Positions 9,901 to 19,187 of a DNA stretch of 64,000 nt are shown here, piece after piece (within the stretch, counting starts at the first letter, position 1; every line of letters begins with the position of its first letter). Source of the DNA: Trichuris trichiura (taxonomy: Eukaryota > Nematoda > Enoplea > Trichinellida > Trichuridae); NCBI GenBank assembly GCA_037903355.1, contig JBAJFE010000047.1:310001-374000 (forward strand), read 5' to 3'. Made by a program: the position numbers and the translations under genes. The notes under the pieces were generated by a model. That model was not told the DNA's origin. It did not search any database and saw only the letters and a list, made by a program, of their open reading frames with translations.

Positions 9901-11827
9901 CAAAAAGACAGGATTAATATACGCGGTTGAATGTTCTTGCTCAGGGATTTATATTGGTGAAACGGGAAACACCCTGGAGCATAGATTTAACGAACACATA
10001 AAAAACTCACAAGTTACAATAACGCGAAAGCCATACTGAACAATGGCACCAGTCTAACCACACAGCGAGGCAGACCAATCGTGGACCCAAAAATTACAAT
10101 GGAAAAAGCCAAACAAGCTTCTGCTAGGGTGGAGCATGCGACGAAATTTACTCAACCACTCCACCCAAGAGTTTTATGCTACGAAAACAATCTACGGTTA
10201 AGAAGAATCAAAGAAGCACTATACGTTAGACACAATACGACTTACAACCGCGGAGTGGTTAAGAAGAATTAAAGAAGCACTATATATTAGACACAATACG
10301 ACTTACAACCGCGATCAAGGAGTGGACATAAGTGGGATTTGGACAAATATTGTGACGCGGTATAATTGTTGCTCTCTCACCAGATGAAATACAATAGCCC
10401 GGATAGAAAAAAGAAAAAAAGAAAAAACAACTAATTAGAACAAATAGAAATGGATAGAATTGCAATATATATGGAACAAAGAAAGAAAGAAAAATGAATG
10501 CAAAATGAAAAAACAGTGAACCAACAACAAAAAATGTTCGAAACTACTCAGCAAAGACAGAATCTACACGATATACGGGACAAGAAAAAGAAGTGCGCTG
10601 ACAGACCCAGATACCAGAACCTACCAACGAAAAACTTTAAAAATGCCCGCTTTAAAATCCTCAGAAACATTAGGGCACTCGCTGCCACGAATCATAACAA
10701 CAACTTAAGACCGCTGATGACGGGTCTCGAATGACCCGAAAGCTCCGGAGTCTTTTTATATATAAAACAAGCGGGACATATCCGTAATAAATTTCTTCTT
10801 TATGAAAACATAGCGGTAAAAGAGAAATAAAACGAAAATTCTTCTTTGGCTGTTTCTTCGTAGTCACTTTGTATAGCTTGTCCTGTTTAAATGTTTGGGC
10901 ATTTTCGTTACGCATCTATCTGTGGATGGTTTTTTAGGAAGCGAGCACTTCGAAGAGAGTGATGAGGATAAAGATTCTTTGAAGCAGACTCTTCTTGATA
11001 CGAATCCGTATCTGCTAGCCCTGACGGTGGTGGTATCACTGCTGCATATGGTTTTTGAATTTTTGGCCTTCAAAAACGACATTATGTTCTGGCGCAAAAG
11101 GGAGTCGTTGGAAGGGCTCTCCGTTCGGTCGCTGCTTTTTAATATGACCGTGTCGGTTATAGTATTTCTTTACGTGCTAGACAACGACACCAACTTTATT
11201 ATTCGCGCTTCTATCTTTTTTGGGCTCCTTATTGATGCCTGGAAAGTACCAAAGTGTTTAGACATAAGTCTCGACCGGCAGAATCGTTGGTTTGGCAGAA
11301 TACCGAAGCTGTGCGTGCGCGAAAAGGTTTCTTACGTGGAATCAAGCACCAAAGAATACGACGTGATGGCATTCAAATATCTGTCTTGGGTGTTATTCCC
11401 TTTGCTGGGCGGATACGCTGTCTATTCGCTCATTTACCTGGAACACCGCGGTTGGTACTCGTGGGTGCTCAGCATGCTTTATGGTTTCCTGCTAACCTTC
11501 GGCTTTATCATGATGACGCCGCAGCTGTTCATCAATTACAAGTTAAAGTCGGTGGCGCATTTGCCATGGCGAATGTTGACTTACAAATTTTTAAATACGT
11601 TCATTGACGACTTGTTTGCTTTCGTCATCAAAATGCCGACTCTCTACAGAATCGGATGCTTCAGGGACGACGTAATATTTTTCATTTATCTTTACCAGCG
11701 ATGGGCTTACCGCGTTGACCCGTGTCGTACCAACGAATTCGAACTACCCAGTGAGCCTAATCGCGGCGCCGTTGCGGCGTCTGAAGCAACTTCAGCCGAC
11801 GAAGAGAAAAACAAAAAAGACGCGTAG
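6963..11827 (+). CDS. CLPTM1: Cleft lip and palate transmembrane protein 1 (CLPTM1) homologue
   Basis: Three exons: 6963-7641, 7700-7924 and 10938-11827, giving 1794 nt (597 codons plus stop). The order of conserved blocks follows the CLPTM1 family: a luminal/extracellular N-terminal domain with NGSLFMHVFVTKSG, YQKTKNLLTG, HPNITVN and YYPIVYFNDYWNL, then GSEHFEESDEDKDSLK, NPYLLALT and the multi-pass membrane region FEFLAFKND, ESSTKEYD, YLSWVLFPLLGGYAVYSL, GWYSWVLSMLYGFLL and MTPQLFINYKLKS. CLPTM1 is an ER/membrane protein linked in vertebrates to retention of GABA-A receptors. The start follows a splice acceptor ending near 6957. Intron 1 is 58 bp; intron 2 is 3.0 kb only because it holds PLE2 in the sense orientation. 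The frame resumes correctly across it, so the gene looks intact. Confidence 0.95.
8252..8263. repeat. Target-site duplication of PLE2, left copy
   Basis: tagcggtaaaag, identical to 10811-10822. Confidence 0.85.
8342..10390 (+). pseudogene. PLE2 reverse transcriptase / GIY-YIG ORF, frameshifted
   Basis: The coding frame is recognisable from LEKGLNFVPTPKQPPF to the C-terminal tail but is broken. There is a frameshift near 8665 (PLE1 reads TPLPADPTEAS here), another near 9787 in GLGEK, and one near 10030 after NEHIK. The RT core is otherwise preserved: YDVKDLFPSIP, SNGVPMGSPLSP and YVDD. The GIY-YIG region reads LIYAVECSCSGIYIGETGNTLEHRF, with the Cys that PLE1 has lost. A 61-bp tandem duplication interrupts the C-terminal tail. 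Confidence 0.85.
10196..10316 (+). repeat. 61-bp tandem duplication inside PLE2
   Basis: The unit beginning ggttaagaagaat at 10196 is repeated from 10257 with a few substitutions. Both copies carry cacaatacgacttacaaccg. It lies in the tail of the endonuclease-coding region and adds to its disruption. Confidence 0.85.
10708..10753 (+). ncRNA. Hammerhead-type ribozyme of PLE2 right end
   Basis: CTGATGA at 10714-10720, helix II GGGTC/GACCC, GAAA at 10738-10741, palindromic CTCCGGAG, then TC at 10751-10752 as the cleavage dinucleotide. AAGAC upstream can pair with GTCTT downstream. An extra C lies between the core A9 and helix II, so the fold is not textbook. Self-cleaving hammerheads are documented in Penelope-like elements; activity here is inference. 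Confidence 0.65.
10811..10822. repeat. Target-site duplication of PLE2, right copy
   Basis: tagcggtaaaag, identical to 8252-8263. Confidence 0.85.
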
Positions 11828-12826
11828 CCGACGTCTACGCCTATTGTCCAATTCTTACTTTGTTGATCACTCGCCCCCCAATTCATGATTTTTAGGTAAT
11901 TGCCCAAAATGTGCTGTTAAGTTCAAATTAGTACGCTGATAGTAAAAACCACTTTAAGACTTAGCTACTTTCATTGCTTTCAATCGGAGACGTTGGAAAG
12001 ATGACTCAATGTCGCGTTACATACATATATTAGTGAGTTACGTGGGGCAAGAAGAAACTGAATGACAATGTGCCGCAGTGGGATGTAGAACGCGCACATT
12101 GTTTGCTTACTTGATCACGTAGACTTGTCCCGAGCTCAATGACTGATCTGGATGCCGTGGTTGCCAAAGAAAGCGTGCTCCCGCTTTGATAACACGGCGA
12201 AAATAAAACAGTAACCTGCATACTTTTAATAATACAGTATGAAATTTAAACTCAAGCGTGAAAGCGTATCAGCAAAATGGAAATTTCTTTCGGTGAATCG
12301 ATAACTCATTATTGACAACGAGCTTATTACATACGCAATTCTGCTATCTCACTCATAGCCAAGAGACTAAACCATTATAGTTGAATAATTCACTCACCGG
12401 CAGACAGTGACTTCGTAAGTCGCGGATAACATTAAAGGACCAGCGTGTACCTTTCTTAATAAGGCTGCTTGTTACCAAACTGTAAAATAATAAAATTCCA
12501 ATCGGTTCGAGACTGTTATTTCACCCAACTGGAATGAGTTTGTTAGTTACAGTAGGCTAAAAGAATGCAAGTTCATAGTAACAAATACACGTTGAAATAC
12601 ATGTAATTTTTTTACTTTCAATATTAAAAAGTTAAGCAATGTAAAAAGCCGCTCCTACGCAGCTTTGACCGCGGAGACTGCCGCTTTTATGGAAAGCGGT
12701 TGGCTGAGGACGATCATCTGCAAATACATTTCAACATCGGCCTTGGAAGCGTCGCCGACTTAAGCTACGGATGGCTGCTTCCATTGGAATATCTCGACTC
12801 TGAAGAGTGTGTGCCTACGAAGCAGC
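11828..12826. other. Convergent intergenic region, CLPTM1 to CSN1
   Basis: About 1 kb holding the 3' ends of two convergent genes. AATAAA-like sites occur around 12489. No further gene is supported. A different last exon for CSN1 in 12660-12810 cannot be excluded. Confidence 0.4.
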
Positions 12827-15800
12827 TTATATGTAAGTTACAAAGTAAATCTGAATGTAAGACACCTTTACGCCAAGACCGGATCTTCTGACGATCTCTC
12901 TCATCAACGCGGCCTGAAAGGACAAACATTTAAATTCGGAAACGAAGTGGGATGTGCAAAGAAGGAGAAGAAGGAAAATTACCATGCAGATCAATACTAA
13001 CCCGAACGGTATAATGCAACTCGTCGATGAGTTTGTAAAGTCGATTGATTTCCGCCTCCTCTGAATATTCCGGAAAGCAGAGGATTTTTTGCACGTCGTC
13101 AACGCGCCCTTGAATTTTTCTGCTTTTGATCAAGTTAATTATCTTGTTTTGTAGCTCTTCGAGCGACATGTTAAAGTCGTCCGCCATTTGGCGCATATCC
13201 AACCGACTATAGGGGTAAACGTACTGAAAAAAAATTTTTTAAAGCTTCATTCTTGCGCATGCGAAGAGGGCGCCGGAACAAAAAAAATTTTTTACCAAAA
13301 CGAATCCTCTCGTTTCGATCATTTCGAACAATTCGTTAGTACGCGCGGAGAGGTAGATGTCAATTAGAAACCTTTCCTGCAAATAAGGCAAAACTTGTTG
13401 GAAGGGCGAAGTTACGGTTACACAATTCACGCACTTTAATGCCATGAAGAATCTGCAGCGCCGATGCATACTCAGCCTTGCAGCAGTTTTGGACAGCCTC
13501 GCTGAGCTGCGGCTCGCACTGGAGGAAAGGTTTGAATGAACTAAAAAGGAGAAGCGAATAACAACCAAAGATGTTTACCATAGCAATGTGCTTACGAGTT
13601 GGATAGCAGCCCCGTTTTAAGTTGTTCTCTATTGTAAGATGCCAACGCTGATAGTACGGCGTAACTGGTTAAGCAACCACTAGACATTACCTAAACCGCA
13701 AGGATGAAAGGAATGGAAGATTTCCACAGTATGAGCGACGCACGTAGCCGTTCTTTGAGTATCACCTTCATGACTTAACAAAAAACAAACGGTTTACCTG
13801 CTTACTCTTTTATCCTACGTTTAAACGCAGGTATAAGAAATGTTTAATTAAAGAGCAAATTCCTTCAGTGAACCGATGCATTGCTGTTGGCAAAAACGTA
13901 ACACTATACATAATCTACTAAACAAAGTGAATCCTGCTAGAAACCTATCGTTCAACATTTATAAAATGATGTAAAAAGTATATCTCAGCTTAAACGCGCT
14001 CGTCTGTAATGATCTATTTGGCAATCTTTGGAAAATTGCTGTAACGGAGAAGAAAATATGTTGTTACCTCCGGATAATCGAAGAAGTCGTATTCAATTTT
14101 CAAAAACGTGTCGGCCGCTTGTTCATACTTTCCTTGGACGAAACATGCGAGGCCTATTGCAGCTTGCAACTTTTGCAGGTGCCCCTTCATGTCATCGCTC
14201 ACGCCTTCCTGAAAAACAATTCGCTCTCGTCAACGCGGGCTAGAATTTTAAAAATTCCATTAGCATTTCATCTATTGGCAGAACGGATAGTTACAATAAA
14301 TGTTTCCTACTTTGAAACACCTGCTGTCATTAGACGTTGCTTCACTCGAATTGACAAACAAGCCTACTATTAGTTACATTTTAGCTATTTTACTCTATCT
14401 TTGACTTTTTTCTTCTAAATCTTTTCCCGGTACTTTTAACCCGAAGTTACGGGATAAAAGTACCGCGAAAAAATTTAGGAGAAAAAAATTTTTAAAACCC
14501 GTTACGAAGAAAAAGGGAAAAAAATACCTTTGGCTTTATTTTACTATCTTACTTAGACTTGGTTTCACTTTTGCTATTACCATATTATGTTAATATCAAT
14601 TTACTTTTATTGTTTATTTTATTTTATCTACTTTTATTATGCAAATTTTGGATTTTGCGAACAGCCTACCGTAACCCGTAAAATGCAGGTTCTCTTTATG
14701 AAAATACTGCCCATATTGTTCTGCCTTTACCAGTGAACACAATGGCCATCCTATCTCACCCTAAACCTACGCCTAAAAGGAAACACAAGGCTTACACTTC
14801 GGCTTAGGTAAAGGTAAAGGTAGAAAATGGTGACCGACAGAAAAAACCTACCGGAGTCTTCCATCGCTTAACAGTAGGTTTGTTGCAATCTTGTTCCGCC
14901 CGTAACTAAACCCAAACATAAATATGAGAATTATATTTCTGTTTAGGCTTAACTAAGTGTGGAACAAGATTGTCCTCTTCCATGACAGTCTGAGCACGAA
15001 AGGCTGGTCGCGATTTTTAGAAAAAAAGAGTCTGAGTTACGTAGGTAGCTTGCGGAAATGTGGGAAACAAAATCCTACTTTAGTATTACTTTGGCTCCAT
15101 TTTTATTCTAACCAACCAAATTTTTAGCTTGTATGTGGTTCGAAAAAATTTTCCGAATTCAAATATTTTAATTCTATATGATAATTTTGCTCTATTCTTA
15201 CTTAGAAAAAAGGCTAAAATATGCATACATTTAAATAAACGCATATTTACCATTGAGGAACCTGCATTTTCCAAGTTACAGTATGACAAGTAACGCATAA
15301 CGAACAAAACCTGTGAGTACATTAGTAATATTGGTAAAGTTGCTCTTCCGTTTTATTGGAAAGCCAAATGGAGAACATATTAACATTTTTAAAAGAAAAA
15401 TGAAGTAAAGCAAAATGTTTACCTCAGCTAGCGTTATTGTTTGCTTCGCGTCAAGTGCTTCCTCGTGTACGCACATCCAATTTGTCGCGTACACGTTAAC
15501 CTAAATTGTTTAAAACAAATAAACGTTATTTGAAAAATTCGGCGGAAGGCCAAACAAAAGCAAAAAATTAACTGCCAATGCTTAATGAATAAATGGCAAC
15601 TTAAGATTACACAACTTACTTTTATTAAATTTAGAGATAATTGAACGAGTTCTTCCTTTGTGGCGTTTTGATCCTTCAGTTTCAAAAAGCATTTCAGCGC
15701 GTTTGACGTATCGCCGACGGACAAATGATGCTGTGCAATGGCCTCTAAGCAATTTCTAAAAAAACGCACATTTGCAAGTGGCGAAGCAATGATCCACATG

Positions 15801-16551
15801 CGCACTGAATATTCGTTTTGAAATTATTGCTTCTGTAAAGCAGCAATTCACGTTCAAGTTTCTCAAGATTTGCAGCAGCCGCCGCTTTCGTTCTTTCAAA
15901 CCATTCCGTATCGAATGGAGGTACGACACGTTCTCGAATGCCAGCTACGTCTGGATCATTGCCACGCAATGCCCTAAACATAGGAGAATAAAACCAACGA
16001 TGCAAACTTACGAAAAATACCTGTTCTCGCTAGAAGTTCTTGACATCATGCCATGAATGGAACTGTAGAGAGCACAGTTCATCGTGTGCTCCTTGACGTA
16101 CTCCAACGCGAGAAGCAAAGCGTCAAAGCGCAAACGTGGACAGTGATTTGCAATGAAAGTTAAACGTTCTATCTTGAGATTGCCCGAAAAACCGCTGGCA
16201 TAATTCTCCAAATCCTGGCAAGACCATTAATAACAAAAATTTAAAATGGAGTGAAAGCCTATCCAAGAATTTTTGAAAGATTGAGCAAATTTTAAAAATG
16301 GTAAAAGTCTAACTACGCAACCATACGCAAATATTTTTGCTGCGGCTTTTTCTGAAGCCTGACGGCGCTCAGTGCAAACTGAATTACCGAAATTCTTCGT
16401 CAACAAATGCCGCAGAATGGGTTAATTAAATTTTCGAGCAGACACATAAGTTACAAAAGCAAAAAAATGGAATTGAATACTCCCTTACGACTAGAGCAGG
16501 CGGGACGTTAAACGACCGAGGAGGCGAAGAGCCAAAAAGTGCTTCTTCCAT
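12827..16551 (-). CDS. GPS1: COP9 signalosome complex subunit 1 (CSN1/GPS1)
   Basis: Eleven exons: 16551-16489, 16214-16021, 15973-15806, 15755-15620, 15500-15423, 14208-14068, 13690-13596, 13540-13435, 13376-13296, 13223-13002 and 12913-12827. They total 1371 nt, 456 codons. Conserved CSN1 blocks appear in order: DLENYASGFSGNLKIERL, CPRLRFDALLLALEYV, PPFDTEWFERT, SVGDTSNALKCF, VYATNWMCV, GKYEQAADTFL, SSFKPFLQCEPQL, FLIDIYLS and the PCI winged-helix stretch LDMRQMADDFNMSLEELQNKI followed by GRVDDVQKIL. The MADDFN/RVDD form fits CSN1 better than the proteasome paralogue Rpn7. CSN1 is a scaffold of the complex that removes NEDD8 from cullins. The last exon is the least certain, since GTAAAG inside it could be a donor. 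Intron 5 (1.2 kb) carries fold-back repeats. Confidence 0.93.
14718..14810. repeat. Fold-back repeat, degenerate member
   Basis: Begins tgttctgcctttacc and contains ccctaaacctacgcc, with ggcttaggtaaaggtaaagg on the other side. It resembles the fold-back family at 14886-14972 but with weaker pairing. It lies in CSN1 intron 5. Confidence 0.45.
14886..14972. repeat. Fold-back (palindromic) repeat with TTAGGC-like arms
   Basis: The outer arms caatcttgttcc and ggaacaagattg are perfect inverted copies. The inner part pairs taactaaaccc...aacataaatat with attatatttctgtttaggcttaacta. About 87 bp, in CSN1 intron 5. Confidence 0.75.
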
Positions 16552-17658
16552 TCTTGCACTGCTGACGGAGGTGGCTGAAAGCAAGAAGAATTAAGACTGC
16601 CAACAACTGGAAACCACAAACACGGAATGTCGGAATAACAGGCTCATTTTAAGCAACAATCATTTTAAGATTTTCTAAAGAGATCGCATTTTGTCGTATA
16701 CTAACTTGCATCATCCTGGGCCGTATCCTATTCAAGCAACTTCTTTTACTGCTTTTAGTTCGATAAATATTTGAGCCCAAATATCACAAACGTCAATTAT
16801 ATAAACATAAAAAAGTATGCAATTTCTAATGCCCATTCATTAGCTCACAACTGAAAAACTTCGGTCATAACTTGGAAAATGCACAACGTTTAAACGAAAA
16901 GCAACTTCGTAAATATACAAAATAGGCTTTAAAAATGAAATACTTCAGAACGGACGCAAATGCGTGATAACTACAGTAAGAAGGTAGTTCTCATCGTTAT
17001 GGAAAATAAAAGAAAAGCAGGAGCGACAACTTGGACGGCTTAATTCGTACTGACTGGTTTCGCAAAGTGGGAAACGTTTGTTTTCTGCTGTTCGACTGTA
17101 GGCCATAGGTTTACTGCACCCTTACGCAATGGTAACAAAGGGCTCCATCCCTGGTCTGGATTCACCACTGTTCGTCTGCTGCCGACGATTTTTTTCTTAG
17201 GTTCTCTGTCATTGCTTTGCGGCCGCTACCACAAATGCAGTGAAAAATCGGCACCAGACGGAGAATACCGAAAGAAGGGTAGAGTAGAAGCGACAGGACC
17301 CCGTTGACGACTAAAGCTGAGCGGCAAGCATGAAGCACGCCTCAGGTTAAGACATATCCAAATTGCATAGATTAAAAAATGCAAGTTATTTGTTTCAAAA
17401 AGTCTACGTATTTTTTTACTGTTAAAGTTTTTTTTGAACAGATGCAATGCTTAGCTCAACAACCTGCACGTTTTTCTTACTGTACTTCTTTCCTTGCTCG
17501 CTCTATTTAGTGAGGTATTGCATGTCACTAAATCAAACAGTTGTAGCGCAGTGCAAAAATAAATCTGCATTTCAAAAATTATGACCTTGCGGAAACCCGC
17601 AAGTGTCTATCGCCATTCCGCCAAATGCAAATCTTCTACGGAAAAAGTCTACCGGTTA

Positions 17659-17745
17659 TCCTGTTTTCCATTTACTTAACTATAAGCCAAGACATGGATT
17701 TTATATTTATGCTTAAGCTCAGATAAGGGCAGCACAGAATCGCCG
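17659..17745. repeat. Fold-back repeat, degenerate member
   Basis: Left part cctgttttccatttacttaa with ataagccaagacatgg; right part tatttatgcttaagctcag and ggcagcacag. Same architecture as the family members at 18017 and 46550, with imperfect arms. Confidence 0.4.
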
Positions 17746-18016
17746 CCATTTACCGAAAAATAACTTGCATTCGCTAGGCTACGGTAGGTTACTTCCCGGG
17801 TTCTAGGAATTAAGCTCCCCATCTTGTTCTCTACGTCTCAGGGTACTCCTGTTGTTTTCCTTCGATAGTGACACGGTTGCTTTTGAAGAGTTTATGTTTC
17901 TTGGCCTTTTATCCTGTTTGCCCGCAAACAATACAGTATCCAGACAGTAATCAGGTTCGTTCATGAAAAACAACACTGATTATGCGTCTTACCGTTGTAC
18001 TGCGACTTTACGCGCA

Positions 18017-18098
18017 GTCCTGTTGGGCGCTCACCTAAGTCACACCTAAATATAAGGGCCATATTTTCGTTTAGGCTTAGGTGAAGGTGGAACAGGAC
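18017..18098. repeat. Fold-back (palindromic) repeat with TTAGGC-like arms
   Basis: Outer arms gtcctgtt / aacaggac. Inner arms tcacctaag..cacctaaatata pair with atattttcgtttaggcttaggtga. A compact 82-bp hairpin between CSN1 and GRK2. Confidence 0.72.
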
Positions 18099-19187
18099 GG
18101 CCACACATTTAATCGAAAGGAAGCCTTAATTTTTCAAGAACATTACGCTTGCAAAACGAAAATAAGGTGTTACTTATCTTACTTTACGTTTACGAGAAGA
18201 ACAAACCTAATTATTACCAGTATTACTGTAATAACTGTGCCCAAATATAGCTATAAACCTTAAAATGCCTTTCAAAACGGGCGCAGTGGAAGTTGATATG
18301 GTCAGCCTGATTTCTGTTGCCATTCCCTTCTGTCCCAAGAGAAATAGTCGCTGATTTGACTCCCGCGGCAGTCGTCTTTTGATACAGTACTGCACTAATT
18401 CAAGCGCTGTTGTAAGGCACTGCTTACTTAAAATTAGCTCATTTGGCTGTCATTTTACGGCTAACGGTGACGTCTTTTCTTCGACGACTGCACGTACTCA
18501 AGCAATGCCTTGAGCATGCATTTGTCGCCACGAAAAAATATTTTCGGACGCTACTTAAATACAGAATAAGAACCTACTTTTCTTTTGCGTTACTGTAGAG
18601 CAGTGCAAACTTAACTCGATTTCAACTGCCACGTTATTATGGCTTTAAAGAATCAGTATTTGGCGTGCCTTCCGACTAAACTCTTTCTCAAAGCGTTCCC
18701 CTTCGATTTCAGCCCACTTCGCGGACTACCCTTTTAAGACTTGAAAATGTATCTATGAAAAGTTGTCGTATCAACAGCGCTTAAATGACAAGCGCAGCGC
18801 TGGGACAGAGAAAGAGTAAACATGATTAGAAAACAAGTTTTTAAAAATGAGGAATAAATGCCCATTATTGGGCGTAAAGAAATGAGGGACCGAACGGCAT
18901 AAAGGGATCTCAGGTGTTTTGTAAAATGCGGACTAAAAGCCGTTGCTGTTGCTTCAGCTCTTCGCAGAGAGCAATATGACCAGTTCCACTCCGCTGTGGC
19001 AATCTCATTTCAAACCGTTACTTTGCGACTAGACAAACAATGAGCAACTTAAGTCGACGTAAAAGGGATCCGAGAAGTCAGACATCTTTCGGTCTGCCAG
19101 TTTGTCCAGCACTACCGGCTGCCCTTAAAAGGCTTCAATGCTTATCCAACAATTGGACCATCGTTATTCAAAATCCTCAATGTTCTT

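Larger units (their letters stand above)
8264..10810 (+). mobile_element. Penelope-like retroelement PLE2, in CLPTM1 intron 2
   Basis: The element is 2.55 kb, flanked by a 12-bp direct repeat (tagcggtaaaag). It is close in sequence to PLE1. Short inverted arms lie at about 8274-8325 and 10749-10798. A complete hammerhead-like core is present only at the right end. It is in the same orientation as CLPTM1 and lies wholly inside the intron. Confidence 0.9.
16552..19187. other. Intergenic region between CSN1 start and GRK2 stop
   Basis: About 2.6 kb between two minus-strand genes; the CSN1 promoter should be here. A CTTTCAG acceptor lies about 25 bases upstream of the CSN1 ATG. It contains two fold-back repeats (around 17659-17745 and 18017-18098) and no recognisable gene. 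Confidence 0.45.

Noticed and set aside
12827..13202. Initial idea that the PCI protein was proteasome Rpn7 (PSMD6)
   Set aside because: The MRQMADDFN...RVDDVQKIL stretch and the DLENYASGFSG N-terminus match CSN1 rather than Rpn7.
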